Shown here in pieces: positions 38,396 to 49,565 of a DNA stretch of 64,000 bases. A program made the position numbers and the translations under genes. Numbering within the stretch: the stretch's first letter is position 1; every line of letters starts with the position of its first letter. Source of the stretch: Allium sativum (lineage: Eukaryota; Streptophyta; Magnoliopsida; Asparagales; Amaryllidaceae). Where the stretch lies: contig CM060910.1 of NCBI GenBank assembly GCA_030737875.1, positions 251,752,427-251,816,426 on the forward strand, in the 5' to 3' direction. The notes under the pieces are model-generated. The model did not search any database, was not told the origin of the DNA, and saw only the letters and a list, made by a program, of their open reading frames with translations.

Positions 38396-38405
38396 CTATA
38401 AATAA
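38396..38405 (+). promoter_or_regulatory. TATA box of J 5' LTR
   Basis: TCTATAAATA in a good plant context. Transcription is expected about 30 bp downstream, near 38430. This makes the following 4 kb of the LTR the RNA leader. The same site in the 3' LTR is near 44998. Confidence 0.7.
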
Positions 38406-38454
38406 GCCCCTAACCTACCCCTAAATCCTCATTATTCATTCATGCAACTAAACT

Positions 38455-38760
38455 ATGGCAAAATTGCTACTCTCATGGCCTCCACTTAACTATCCTAGCC
38501 TCCACTTCATTTCTATGAGAGGTTTCATGATCATGAGAGTGTTAGAGAGTCCCTATGTTAGTATGAGAGCTTCTCAAGTTGATTTCAAGGCAAAAACCTT
38601 GACCTTTGTTCATAAAGATGGTGTTTTTGTTGAATTGGAGCATCCATCTTTGGGTTTTTGGGTAGTGGCATGCATAGGCTTCATCACAAGCTTTAGTTTA
38701 ATCGATTTAGGCCTTCATAGCAATGTAAGCCCTTTCCCTACTCTTAGATATTCACTATGA
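38455..38760 (+). CDS. Small leader ORF in J LTR (101 codons, function unknown)
   Basis: First ATG after the inferred transcription start (about 25 nt of leader). It encodes 101 residues with a hydrophobic stretch around residues 67-87 that could be one membrane segment. The second copy in the 3' LTR (45057-45362) has two nucleotide changes, one of them Thr50 to Ile. A candidate splice donor falls exactly after codon 90 (38725), so splicing to 42098 would replace the last 11 residues by about 15 others. I recognise no family, and two young LTR copies say little about selection. It may be chance. Confidence 0.3.
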   Translation: MAKLLLSWPPLNYPSLHFISMRGFMIMRVLESPYVSMRASQVDFKAKTLTFVHKDGVFVELEHPSLGFWVVACIGFITSFSLIDLGLHSNVSPFPTLRYSL

Positions 38761-39516
38761 AGTTAAATGTTCATGTTGCAAGTTTGGGTTTGATCATTGA
38801 GAATGATACATGATATCATGTTATGCAAGCTTATGAAGTCATTATCTTGATCTTATGAGCTAAAAGCTACAACCTTTATGTTGATATGTTGCATTATGCA
38901 ACATGAGAACCTTCATACCCTTTATGTCAACTTGCATATGAAGTCATAACCCTTATATGATGATATATGCGAGTTACTAGTCATCATTCCATGTCTTTTG
39001 TCAACATGATTCGCTTATGTGCCAAGTTTGGGTTTATGCATGTTTTTGGGGCTTAAGAATGTAACATGCAAGCTAATGAACACATTTGTGCCTCATTTGC
39101 CACCATGATTAACTTGTGGCTTAATATCCATTTTTGTCATGCCTTTGCCAAGTCTCTTCTTTTAATCCATTACGTTGTTGCGAACGTATATGCGAGTTTA
39201 AAAAGCGTTGGGGTCACATTATGGGAAAACATAATGATATGAACATGATTTGGGTAAATGGGTATAAACATGACAACGTGTAACATTAAATATGACATGT
39301 GTTTATACTTGAAAACATGACTTGAAATATAACATGGAAGTTGACTGTAAGTATGCATAAAAACACAAGCTTGGTAATTTACCTATTAAGTTAGGTCTAC
39401 CCTTTGGGAATTTACCTATTAAGTTAGGTCTACCCAAATGCTTGAAAAACTTGTAACATGTTTTGGAAACATGATGAACATGACACTTAGATAATATAAG
39501 TGTGGCCAACTCGAGG

Positions 39517-39590
39517 TTGGGTTGAGTTTGCAACGTAAAACTACCCGGAACCGACCGGCCTAACTAGTAGTTGCAAACAATAGGACCCAA
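39517..39590 (+). other. Hairpin 1 in J 5' LTR
   Basis: Outer stem TTGGGT/ACCCAA (39517-39522 with 39585-39590), inner stem GTTTGCAAC/GTTGCAAAC (39526-39534 with 39570-39578), apical CCGG/CCGG separated by AACCGA. Followed by AATGTGAGAAG. Copy in the 3' LTR at 46119-46192. Confidence 0.7.
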
Positions 39591-39626
39591 TGTGAGAAGT
39601 TGGCCATGTTGTGCTTGAACCCGAGG

Positions 39627-39695
39627 TTAGACCAAGTTGTGGTGTAAAGCTACCCGGAACCGACCGGCTTAACTAGTAACCACAACAAAGTCTAA
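39627..39695 (+). other. Hairpin 2 in J 5' LTR
   Basis: Outer stem TTAGAC/GTCTAA (39627-39632 with 39690-39695), inner stem GTTGTGGT/ACCACAAC (39636-39643 with 39679-39686). The loop is nearly the same as in hairpin 1 (CTACCCGGAACCGACCGGC). The stems differ from hairpin 1 while the loop is kept, which points to structure. Copy in the 3' LTR at 46229-46297. Confidence 0.7.
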
Positions 39696-39737
39696 TGTGA
39701 GAGGTTGGGGTGCATTAAGTAATTAATGCCACATGAT

Positions 39738-40568
39738 AGGGTTAAGTTAATTTGATTAATGACTCTTAACCAAATATGACATGGACAAATGGGTTAAGTA
39801 AATTGATTAGGCTAATGATACTTAACAAAGCATGACAAGGTTGGGTAGGTTAAGTAACTTGATTTGCCTAATGACACTTAACCATTTTTATACGACTAGT
39901 GGACGGGGTTAAGTTAACCAACACTTAATCAATCCAACACGATAATTTGGCAAGGTTAAGTAAGTTTTCTTAATGACACTTAACCGAAAGATACAGTTAA
40001 TGGATGGGGTTAAGATTAGACTCAACTAGTCTAAACATGATAATCGAATGGGGTTAAGCTAGCCTAGACTTAATTAATCCCACTTGGTAGTTTAATGGGG
40101 TTAAGTTAAACACTTAACTAATCTAACTTGTTAATTTGATGTGGTTAAGTGACCTATACTTAACCAATCTAACCCGTTAATTTGATGTGGTTAAGTGACC
40201 TATACTTAACCAATCTAACCCGTTAATTTGATGTGGTTAAGTGACCTAAACTTAACCAATCTAACCCGTTAATTTGATGTGGTTAAATGATCTATACTTA
40301 ACCAATCTAACTAGTGAATTTATTGAGGTTAAGTTAACCCATACTTAACCAATATAACGTGAAAACATGATAAGGCTAAGTCATGAATCGCTTGAATACA
40401 CTTGACCGGTTTGACTAAGTAATTTGATAGGGTCAAGTTAATATATACTTAGCCAATTTTGACATGATTTGTAGACGGGTTAAGTCTCGAACTTGGATAC
40501 TTAGCCAATTTTGACGTGATTTGTAGACGGGATTAAGTCATGAACTTAAGTGACACTTAATCTGTTAT
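39738..40568 (+). repeat. Array of GGTTAAGT / ACTTAACC inverted motifs (J 5' LTR)
   Basis: Roughly fifteen units, each with (G)GGTTAAGT on the left and ACTTAACC or a close variant 10-30 bases later, so each unit can fold on itself. The core 40128-40312 is a regular tandem repeat with an exact 46-bp period (GTGGTTAAG at 40141, 40187, 40233 and 40279). Outside it the units are diverged. The second copy is at 46340-47170. Confidence 0.8.
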
Positions 40569-42440
40569 ATAAACCCTAATCCGGAGGATTAGGTGGGTAA
40601 CCGTAATTAACAAGGATAACGGGAATAAGGCTAAGTGGTAAACCTTAGTTGAAGGATAACTAAGTAATGATTCTTAGTCAAGGAAATTTAGACCAGTTCA
40701 TAGATAGATGAGTAACCTGGTACGGTAGGTCATCGTTTAAGTATACGAGTAGGAGCAAGTATCTGATTTAGATAAAGGCTCCAGGGAACTGGGTAACGAA
40801 GCAGCGGCTTCGGGGAACGTGAGGATATTCTTGGGATCCCTCTATGAGCTGCCAGGTAATTATACTAGGCTCATGAGAGGTTAAGGTCTGCGTTAGAAGA
40901 ACCAAGAGTATGCCTTGGTTGCTATGCGAGCGACCTAAAGACGGGGATGGATAGGGGATAGTCGACGATACACGGTCGTACCCTAGATAGCATTTTTCGT
41001 CAGGCTACCTACCATCTTTGGTCAAGCGTGTACGTACGGAAAGGCAGAGAACACCAAATAGACCATAATTGCTATCTAATTATGGTTGCGGTAAGGCTAG
41101 GATTGTGGGTTGGCCAGTAGTGTGTTCTCATACAGGATTTATCCTGTCTTGTCTTTCGCTAGTTGAGGGAGGGGTCCCGTGGGACCATAGCCACGGATAG
41201 AAAAACAGACCTTAGCATCTGCACCGGCAGATAAATCGAAAGCTCCCGACCGAGTCCTGTATTTCCTGACCTGCCCTGTGACAGGACTCGGATGGCACGA
41301 TGTGATACATGTGCATACAGTCATGGAAAAACGATTCACGATGAATGCGTGGGGAAAAGGGTGCGGTTGGCGGTTAGCATAATCCCTAGTGGCCCTAGGT
41401 GGTTGAACCCAAACCGAGATACAAAAACGTGCAATAGGTAAGCGTAATCCCTAGTAGCCCTAGGTAGCATAAGTCCTAGTTGTACAGACGATAATTCATG
41501 TTGGAAGACCCTAGCTAGGTTTAGGGTAACAGTCCAAACCGATCTTAAGGATCATGGAACTATGTTAAAGTAATATAGAATCTCATGGGAAAGCCCGTAT
41601 GGTCTACGGCAAGGGACTGAACATTTACATGGAACAAAACATACGAGTTAAGTAACCTATATATGCGATATACTAGGTTGACATGGACCATTACACAACT
41701 TTTGGGTAAGGGTCATTCACGGATAACACGTGATACAGTTGGGATACTAGTACGGTAGGTGCAGAGCAGATGTACAGGATAGATACCATGGGACGTTATA
41801 CGTGATAGATATCTTGGGGATATTATACTTGATAGAAACCTGACGATGTGATACCTTGTTTTATCTTGACATCGTAATTTATCATGACACCTTAGTTTAT
41901 CTGAGTTCAGTAGTTCATCCTGTTATTTTGATTTAGCTTATCTATCTTGTTATCATGCTTATGTTCATCTCAGTTTCTCACGTCAGTTAACTTTACTAGT
42001 TTTTTGCTAATAGTAGATAGGGCTTACTCAGTCTTTTTGACTGACCCATTTTGTTTCGCCTCTTTTCTTCCGTTCCCCCCCCCCCTCCCCCCGTCAGGTT
42101 ACAGGGAGGAAATACTGCTGTTTAATTCGGACTTCTTCTGCTTGAAGGTCATCATGGATGGCTTGGACTTTCCTTGGCTATGGCTACTTTACTGTTTTTA
42201 CTTGGGGAATAATTTATGAAAAAGTCTTTATGCTTCTTTATTATTGCAAGACAGGTTTTGATGTACTCTGATGTAAAAGGCTTTAGACCTTAATTATTAA
42301 TGTTTATGAAAGTTTGATTTTACTTCCGCTATGTTATATGTTCTGTCTTGTGATATTTCTGTGCATGTTTACCAATAATGCCCCTCTAAAGCTAGTGCAT
42401 TCCTTTGCGAGTGACCCTAGCGGAGGCGGGGTGTTACATT

Positions 42441-42452
42441 TGGTATCAGAGC
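42441..42452 (+). other. Primer-binding site of J
   Basis: TGGTATCAGAGC, exact initiator tRNA-Met type, two bases after the LTR end. Confidence 0.93.
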
Positions 42453-44376
42453 AGAAGGTTACCAGACTGGGCAAAAGTTTTTAAAGACCTTATGAAAACT
42501 ATTTGAAAATCGTTTAAAAAGAAGCATTTTTCAAGAAAATTTTCTTTTAAAAGAAGAAGGCTATTCCCCAAAGGCCATTAGCACTATCCTTGTTTCCTTA
42601 ATTGAATCTCTTTTCCTTTCTTTCCTCCATCTGTAGTCACAGTGGTTTTAACTGCGACTAGTCTTTTCTATCTACGAAAGTGCTTTCCATACGATGGAGG
42701 TGGTTCTTGAGAGACCAGTGGTCGCGTTATAAGAAAGGATCGTGAGAAAGAGGATAAAGGATACGAGCTTAAGGATGAGCAACTTGTTGGTATGGCTCAA
42801 CCCATGACGAGAGAGTACCTTTGGCATGGTAAAACGGGGCGGATAGTTAAGTATTATGGGAAAAGGACAAGATCATCGGGATGGAAATAGTATGCTCTCA
42901 TTTCTAAGGCACCTCGGAAGGAGGGTAACGATCTTGTTAAAGGTTTAGCTTTTCTTCTCTATCATCCCGTTAGGACTTTGTTTTGATCATCGTATCATTT
43001 AAGTCTGCTTCGATAGTTGAGTCTCTGCACCTTAAGTACTAGCGTAATAGAGAATCCCATTTTTGTCTCAAAGTCCTATTGGGGAATCAGTCCATTTATG
43101 CATGACTTGTTTGGATTTGAGAATGTTTATGCCAAGAGTTGAGTTTGGAAATAATGCTTATGTTTATAAGCTATGGATGGATTCTGGGGATGAAGTGGTT
43201 ATCCAGTAAGGGGTGCCACTCTCGGTTTTGATAGGAGGGTAGTCAGACTCTTGACTAGCCTTGGTGACACCCTCGAAGTCGCGTGTAACCTTTTGAGGTT
43301 CTGTCATGACTAGTTACTTAGAATCCCTTGATGCCTTTATTGGAAATTTGAAGCCGATCGAGTGATGTTCGCCGATAAGACGGATGGTTTATTTCACTTA
43401 TGCATGGGTTATAGAAATCACCCTAGTAAGTGTGCTTGATAACCTGGTTGGCATCTGTTTACTTTCAAGAGAAAGTTCTTCTACGTGGAATACCTTGTGG
43501 TACGAGGTCCGAGATTCACTAGTGAATTTTGGAAAGCTTGCATGAGATCATGAGTACGCAGTCATGTTTGCGTCAAGTATTCTAGGAAAAGGGTAAGTGC
43601 AAGTGGAACGAGAGGCGACGAAGGAATGAGTTCCAGCTCATGTTATGGAAACAGGAAATAAGAAGCTACTAAATCGCGAAGTTAAAAGGCGGTCAAGGCA
43701 CAATGGAATTAAGCACGAGGAAATACGACTTCGATGGTCAAAGACTAGATACGCGCATGATATCTCTTTTTGGGAGTATATCCTTGATCCCTGTTTTCTG
43801 TAGAGCTTACTTGTAGGCTATCTTTTGTGGACATCTTCTTGGTCCTATTTTCTGTTACAAACCTCGTAAGGAGTTTGTCTTGTTTATCTTCTCGACCCTG
43901 TTCCAGGGAATCCTAGGTAGAACCCTATGGATGTAAACATGTATTTGAAACATGTTATGATTGATATGGTTGCAAGTGGTTGCAAGTGGTTGCTCGTGGA
44001 TGCGCGAATACACATTAAATACTAGCTCGACTCGGTCACATTTCATATTGCATATGCACGAGTATTTATACTTGTTTATGGATGAAATCGAATGTATTAT
44101 CATGCGGTTGTTGCATATGAACGAATGATTGTGCACGCATATAGTATCTATATGACTTGGACTATTTGCATACATGTTGGATTCATGGCACTATACATAT
44201 TTTGCATTAGAAAGATTATTCAGGCCTGATCATTAGCATTAGCTAAGGAACATGTACACACACGTTTTGCATATATTCATACAGCATTAGAAATCATCTA
44301 AGGACAATGGTTGCTTGTGGATGATGTTTTGAGTAGATGGATGATGGATGGTAGGATATGTTCTTCCTAACTTGGA

Positions 44377-44411
44377 GATTTCGGGGACGAAATCCTAAAA
44401 GGTGGGGAGAA
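44377..44411 (+). other. Pre-PPT stem and polypurine tract of J
   Basis: GATTTCG/CGAAATC inverted repeat (44377-44394, loop GGGA) followed by AAAAGGTGGGGAGAA (44397-44411), ending at the TG of the 3' LTR. Confidence 0.88.
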
Positions 44412-46118
44412 TGTAACAACCCGTATTTTCAATAACCTGTTATAACATAAAAGGAGGCAGAATTAAACTGTAAAATCTGAATCAAGGGAAACGGACTATT
44501 CCATTGCGTTCGTCTCGGAAAAATACGCGAAATAGAGTCCGAGTTTTCGAAAATCGGAGTCCGTATGACCAAGATATGGCCTCGCGAAGTTTCACGAAAA
44601 ATTCCCAAATTAAAGTATACTTAATTAAGTGAAATGGGTTGCGCAGAGAAATATATATATATATTGATATATATATATATAATTGAAAATTAAATAAATA
44701 AATAAATATGCAAAAATGTTCAAAACAGCAAATTGGGAGAGGGGAATAACCGAACCGGCCGATTTTTGAGGTCGACCCGAGCTCGCTGGGTCGACTAGGG
44801 GTTAATCCAGGGTGTTTGGCTGTCAACCCGTGGGCCGATTCGCTAAAATGCAGATTTTGCATTTGGATGGTTCTCATGGTTCATCTTTAATCTAAAGGCC
44901 CTAGATGGTTCCTACACTTGACTTCTTCCCCAAGACATGCTCTGATGGCTTGGATTGAATCTAGGTTTAATCCTATAGCCTAAAACACTTGCCTAATCTA
45001 TAAATAAGCCCCTAACCTACCCCTAAATCCTCATTATTCATTCATGCAACTAAACTATGGCAAAATTGCTACTCTCATGGCCTCCACTTAACTATCCTAG
45101 CCTCCACTTCATTTCTATGAGAGGTTTCATGATCATGAGAGTGTTAGAGAGTCCCTATGTTAGTATGAGAGCTTCTCAAGTTGATTTCAAGGCAAAAACT
45201 TTGATCTTTGTTCATAAAGATGGTGTTTTTGTTGAATTGGAGCATCCATCTTTGGGTTTTTGGGTAGTGGCATGCATAGGCTTCATCACAAGCTTTAGTT
45301 TAATCGATTTAGGCCTTCATAGCAATGTAAGCCCTTTCCCTACTCTTAGATATTCACTATGAAGTTAAATGTTCATGTTGCAAGTTTGGGTTTGATCATT
45401 GAGAATGATACATGCTATCATGTTATGCAAGCTTATGAAGTCATTATCTTGATCTTATGAGCTAAAAGCTACAACCTTTATGTTGATATGTTGCATTATG
45501 CAACATGAGAACCTTCATACCCTTTATGTCAACTTGCATATGAAGTCATAACCCTTATATGATGATATATGCGAGTTACTAGTCATCATTCCATGTCTTT
45601 TGTCAACATGATTCGCTTATGTGCCAAGTTTGGGTTTATGCATGTTTTTGGGGCTTAAGAATGTAACATGCAAGCTAATGAACACATTTGTGCCTCATTT
45701 GCCACCATGATTAACTTGTGGCTTAATATCCATTTTTGTCATGCCTTTGCCAAGTCTCTTCTTTTAATCCATTACGTTGTTGCGAACGTATATGCGAGTT
45801 TAAAAAGCGTTGGGGTCACATTATGGGAAAACATAATGATATGAACATGATTTGGGTAAATGGGTATAAACATGACAACGTGTAACGTTAAATATGACAT
45901 GTGTTTATACTTGAAAACATGACTTGAAATATAACATGGAAGTTGACTGTAAGTATGCATAAAAACACAAGCTTGGGAATTTAGCTATTAAGTTAGGTCT
46001 ACCCTTTGGGAATTTACCTATTAAGTCAGGTCTACCCAAATGCTTGAAAAACTTGTAACATGTTTTGGAAACATGATGAACATGACACTTAGATAATATA
46101 AGTGTGGCCAACTCGAGG

Positions 46119-46297
46119 TTGGGTTGAGTTTGCAACGTAAAACTACCCGGAACCGACCGGCCTAACTAGTAGTTGCAAACAATAGGACCCAATGTGAGAA
46201 GTTGGCCATGTTGTGCTTGAACCCGAGGTTAGACCAAGTTGTGGTGTAAAGCTACCCGGAACCGACCGGCTTAACTAGTAACCACAACAAAGTCTAA
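46119..46297 (+). other. Tandem hairpin pair, J 3' LTR copy
   Basis: Second copy of the two hairpins at 39517-39695: hairpin 1 at 46119-46192 and hairpin 2 at 46229-46297. Stems and loops are unchanged between the copies. Confidence 0.7.
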
Positions 46298-46339
46298 TGT
46301 GAGAGGTTGGGGTGCATTAAGTAATTAATGCCACATGAT

Positions 46340-47170
46340 AGGGTTAAGTTAATTTGATTAATGACTCTTAACCAAATATGACATGGACAAATGGGTTAAG
46401 TAAATTGATTAGGCTAATGATACTTAACAAAGCATGACAAGGTTGGGTAGGTTAAGTAACTTGATTTGCCTAACGACACTTAACCATTTTTATACGACTA
46501 GTGGACGGGGTTAAGTTAACCAACACTTAATCAATCCAACACGATAATTTGGTAAGGTTAAGTAAGTTTTCTTAATGACACTTAACCGAAAGATACAGTT
46601 AATGGATGGGGTTAAGATTAGACTCAACTAGTCTAAACATGATAATCGGATGGGGTTAAGCTAGCCTAGACTTAATTAATCCCACTTGGTAGTTTAATGG
46701 GGTTAAGTTAAACACTTAACTAATCTAACTTGTTAATTTGATGTGGTTAAGTGACCTATACTTAACCAATCTAACCCGTTAATTTGATGTGGTTAAGTGA
46801 CCTATACTTAACCAATCTAACCCGTTAATTTGATGTGGTTAAGTGACCTAAACTTAACCAATCTAACCCGTTAATTTGATGTGGTTAAATGATCTATACT
46901 TAACCAATCTAACTCGTGAATTTATTGAGGTTAAGTTAACCCATACTTAACCAATATAACGTGAAAACATGATAAGGCTAAGTCATGAATCGCTTGAATA
47001 CACTTGACCGGTTTGACTAAGTAATTTGATAGGGTCAAGTTAATATATACTTAGCCAATTTTGACATGATTTGTAGACGGGTTAAGTCTCGAACTTGGAT
47101 ACTTAGCCAATTTTGACGTGATTTGTAGACGGGATTAAGTCATGAACTTAAGTGACACTTAATCTGTTAT
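46340..47170 (+). repeat. GGTTAAGT / ACTTAACC motif array, J 3' LTR copy
   Basis: Copy of 39738-40568 with a few substitutions. The 46-bp-period core is at about 46730-46914. Confidence 0.8.
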
Positions 47171-49036
47171 ATAAACCCTAATTCGGAGGATTAGGTGGGT
47201 AACCGTAATTAACAAGGATAACGGGAATAAGGCTAAGTGGTAAACCTTAGTTGAAGGATAACTAAGTAATGATTCTTAGTCAAGGAAATTTAGACCAGTT
47301 CATAGATAGATGAGTAACCTGGTACGGTAGGTCATCGTTTAAGTATACGAGTAGGAGCAAGTATCTGATTTAGATAAAGGCTCCAGCGAACTGGGTAACG
47401 AAGCAGCGGCTTCGGGGAACGTGAGGATATTCTTGGGATCCCTCTATGAGCTGCCAGGTAATTATACTAGGCTCATGAGAGGTTAAGGTCTGCGTTAGAA
47501 GAACCAAGAGTATGCCTTGGTTGCTATGCGAGCGACCTAAAGACGGGGATGGATAGGGGATAGTCGACGATACACGGTCGTACCCTAGATAGCATTTTTC
47601 GTCAGGCTACCTACCATCTTTGGTCAAGCGTGTACGTACGGAAAGGCAGAGAACACCAAATAGACCATAATTGCTATCTAATTATGGTTGCGGTAAGGCT
47701 AGGATTGTGGGTTGGCCAGTAGTGTGTTCTCATACAGGATTTATCCTGTCTTGTCTTTCGCTAGTTGAGGGAGGGGTCCCGTGGGACCATAGCCACGGAT
47801 AGAAAAACAGACCTTAGCATCTGCACCGGCAGATAAATCGAAAGCTCCCGACCGAGTCCTGTATTTCCTGACCTGCCCTGTGACAGGACTCGGATGGCAC
47901 GATGTGATACATGTGCATACAGTCATGGAAAAACGATTCACGATGAATGCGTGGGGAAAAGGGTGCGGTTGGCGGTTAGCGTAATCCCTAGTGGCCCTAG
48001 GTGGTTGAACCCAAACCGAGATACAAAAACGTGCAATAGGTAAGCGTAATCCCCAGTAGCCCTAGGTAGCATAAGTCCTAGTTGTACAGACGATAATTCA
48101 TGTTGGAAGACCCTAGCTAGGTTTAGGGTAACAGTCCAAACCGATCTTAAGGATCATGGAACTATGTTAAAGTAATATAGAATCTCATGGGAAAGCCCGT
48201 ATGGTCTACGGCAAGGGACTGAACATTTACATGGAACAAAACATACGAGTTAAGTAACCTATATATGCGATATACTAGGTTGACATGGACCATTACACAA
48301 CTTTTGGGTAAGGGTCATTCACGGATAACACGTGATACAGTTGGGATACTAGTACGGTAGGTGCAGAGCAGATGTACAGGATAGATACCATGGGACGTTA
48401 TACGTGATAGATATCTTGGGGATATTATACTTGATAGAAACCTGACGATGTGATACCTTGTTTTATCTTGACATCGTAATTTATCATGACACCTTAGTTT
48501 ATCTGAGTTCAGTAGTTCATCCTGTTATTTTGATTTAGCTTATCTATCTTGTTATCATGCTTATGTTCATCTCAGTTTCTCATGTCAGTTAACTTTACTA
48601 GTTTTTATGCTAATAGTAGATATGGCTTACTCAGTCTTTTTAACTGACCCGTTTTGTTTCGCCTCTTTTCTTCCGTTTCCCCCCCCCCCCCTCAGGTTAC
48701 AGGGAGGAAATACTGCTGTTTAATTCGGACTTCTTCTGCTTGAAGGTCATCATGGATGGCTTGGACTTTCCTTGGCTATGGCTACTTTACTGTTTTTACT
48801 TGGGGAATAATTTATGAAAAAGTCTTTATGCTTCTTTATTATTGCAAGACAGGTTTTGATGTACTCTGATGTAAAAGGCTTTAGACCTTAATTATTAATG
48901 TTTATGAAAGTTTGATTTTACTTCCGCTATGTTATATGTTCTGTCTTGTGATATTTCTGTGCATGTTTACCAATAATGCCCCTCTAAAGCTAGTGCATTC
49001 CTTTGCGAGTGACCCTAGCGGAGGCGGGGTGTTACA

Positions 49037-49041
49037 CATAC
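49037..49041. repeat. Target-site duplication of J (right copy)
   Basis: CATAC after the terminal CA of J, matching 37807-37811. G's internal region resumes here. Confidence 0.92.
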
Positions 49042-49553
49042 TCAATGGGCAACTCAACAGATAAAGAAATTACGTCCAAATAATGGAGCAAATTTGTAAA
49101 TAAATGATCAGGAGTGCAACCATTTATTTATGAACTAAATTTGAAATCATAATTAAATAAATGAAAACATTTCACAGTGCTTAGCGGAAATAATTTATTC
49201 GTTTTCGACTCGCAAAGCTAATCTCAAGCAGATTAGTATTTTACTTAGCCAAATTTATTTTATCAAACCATTTTATAAGATAATTTATAAATCTTCAAAA
49301 CTAAATCCCAAAAGTTATTTTAACCTAAAAATAGAAATTAATTTCTAAATTTCTACTCAAGAAAATGGACGGGACTCTAGGATTGTCTAGGCCAAGTATC
49401 AAAAGATGAAGTCAAATAAATTTGATTGGTCAATCAAGGATCAAGATATAAGATATGATAGGTCCTAAGACTCGATTTAAATCCTAAACAAGATTTCCTA
49501 AGAAACTTAGGACAATGATCCTCGCCATAATATCTTTTATTGTTCCAAACTTA

Positions 49554-49565
49554 GCTCTGATACCA
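49554..49565 (-). other. Primer-binding site of G
   Basis: TGGTATCAGAGC on the minus strand, three bases from the inner end of G's 5' LTR at 49569. Exact initiator tRNA-Met type. Confidence 0.92.

Larger units (their letters stand above)
38725..42097 (+). other. Candidate intron in J 5' LTR leader
   Basis: Donor CAAT|GTAAGC at 38725. The acceptor is a long pyrimidine tract (about 42055-42095, mostly C) ending GTCAG| at 42097, followed by GTTACAGGGAGG. It would remove the hairpin pair and the GGTTAAGT array from the leader. The 3' LTR carries the same signals (45327 and 48695). H and I have equivalents with different intron lengths but the same order. Inferred from signals only. Confidence 0.45.
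37812..42438 (+). mobile_element. Element J 5' LTR
   Basis: 4627 bp, TGTAACAACCC...GGGGTGTTACA. Order in sense: the LTR-start block with the CCATTGCGTTCG motif (from about 37890), an AT microsatellite, GTCGAC sites (about 38170-38200), the TATA box (38396), a small frame (38455), a donor-like GTAAGC (38725), two tandem hairpins (39517-39695), the GGTTAAGT motif array (39738-40568), a polypyrimidine-AG acceptor (42097), then the LTR end. Confidence 0.93.
42439..44411 (+). pseudogene. Element J internal region with gag-pol scraps
   Basis: After the primer-binding site the first ~150 bp match I (GCAAAAGTTTTTAAA, TTTTTCAAGAAAATT, GGCTATTCCCCAAA). Gag is not recognisable. From about 42970 to 43340 the DNA follows the protease-to-RT linker of I (59140-59510): GTTGAGTCTCTGCACCT, GATTTGAGAATG, ATGGATGGATTCTGGG and TTAGAATCCCTTGA. 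Short RT-like (about 43390-43420) and integrase-like pieces follow (AGATTCACTAGTGAATTTTGG near 43511), then a trace of the chromodomain end (43660-43790). Stops interrupt every frame. The remaining 600 bp up to the polypurine tract match I's 3' non-coding region. Confidence 0.75.
37812..49036 (+). mobile_element. Element J: LTR retrotransposon with internally deleted gag-pol
   Basis: Two LTRs of 4627 and 4625 bp, a primer-binding site, a polypurine tract and an exact CATAC duplication. The 1973-bp core keeps the regions beside both LTRs but only scraps of pol. The sequence after the primer-binding site and before the polypurine tract matches element I (for example CATGTTATG and GGTTGCTCGTGGATG), so J is a deletion derivative of an I-like Tekay chromovirus. 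The LTRs differ at only scattered positions, so it moved fairly recently and must have used another element's proteins. Confidence 0.93.
44412..49036 (+). mobile_element. Element J 3' LTR
   Basis: 4625 bp, collinear with the 5' LTR at an offset of about 6600. Differences are scattered substitutions and small indels, for example in the AT microsatellite near 44650 and the C-run at 48677-48690. It repeats the TATA box (near 44998), the small frame (45057-45362), the hairpins (46119-46297), the motif array (46340-47170) and the acceptor (48695). Confidence 0.93.

Noticed and set aside
40128..40312. CRISPR-like regular array with 46-bp period
   Set aside because: No constant repeat with unique spacers; the whole unit is repeated, in a plant LTR. 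It is a tandem repeat.
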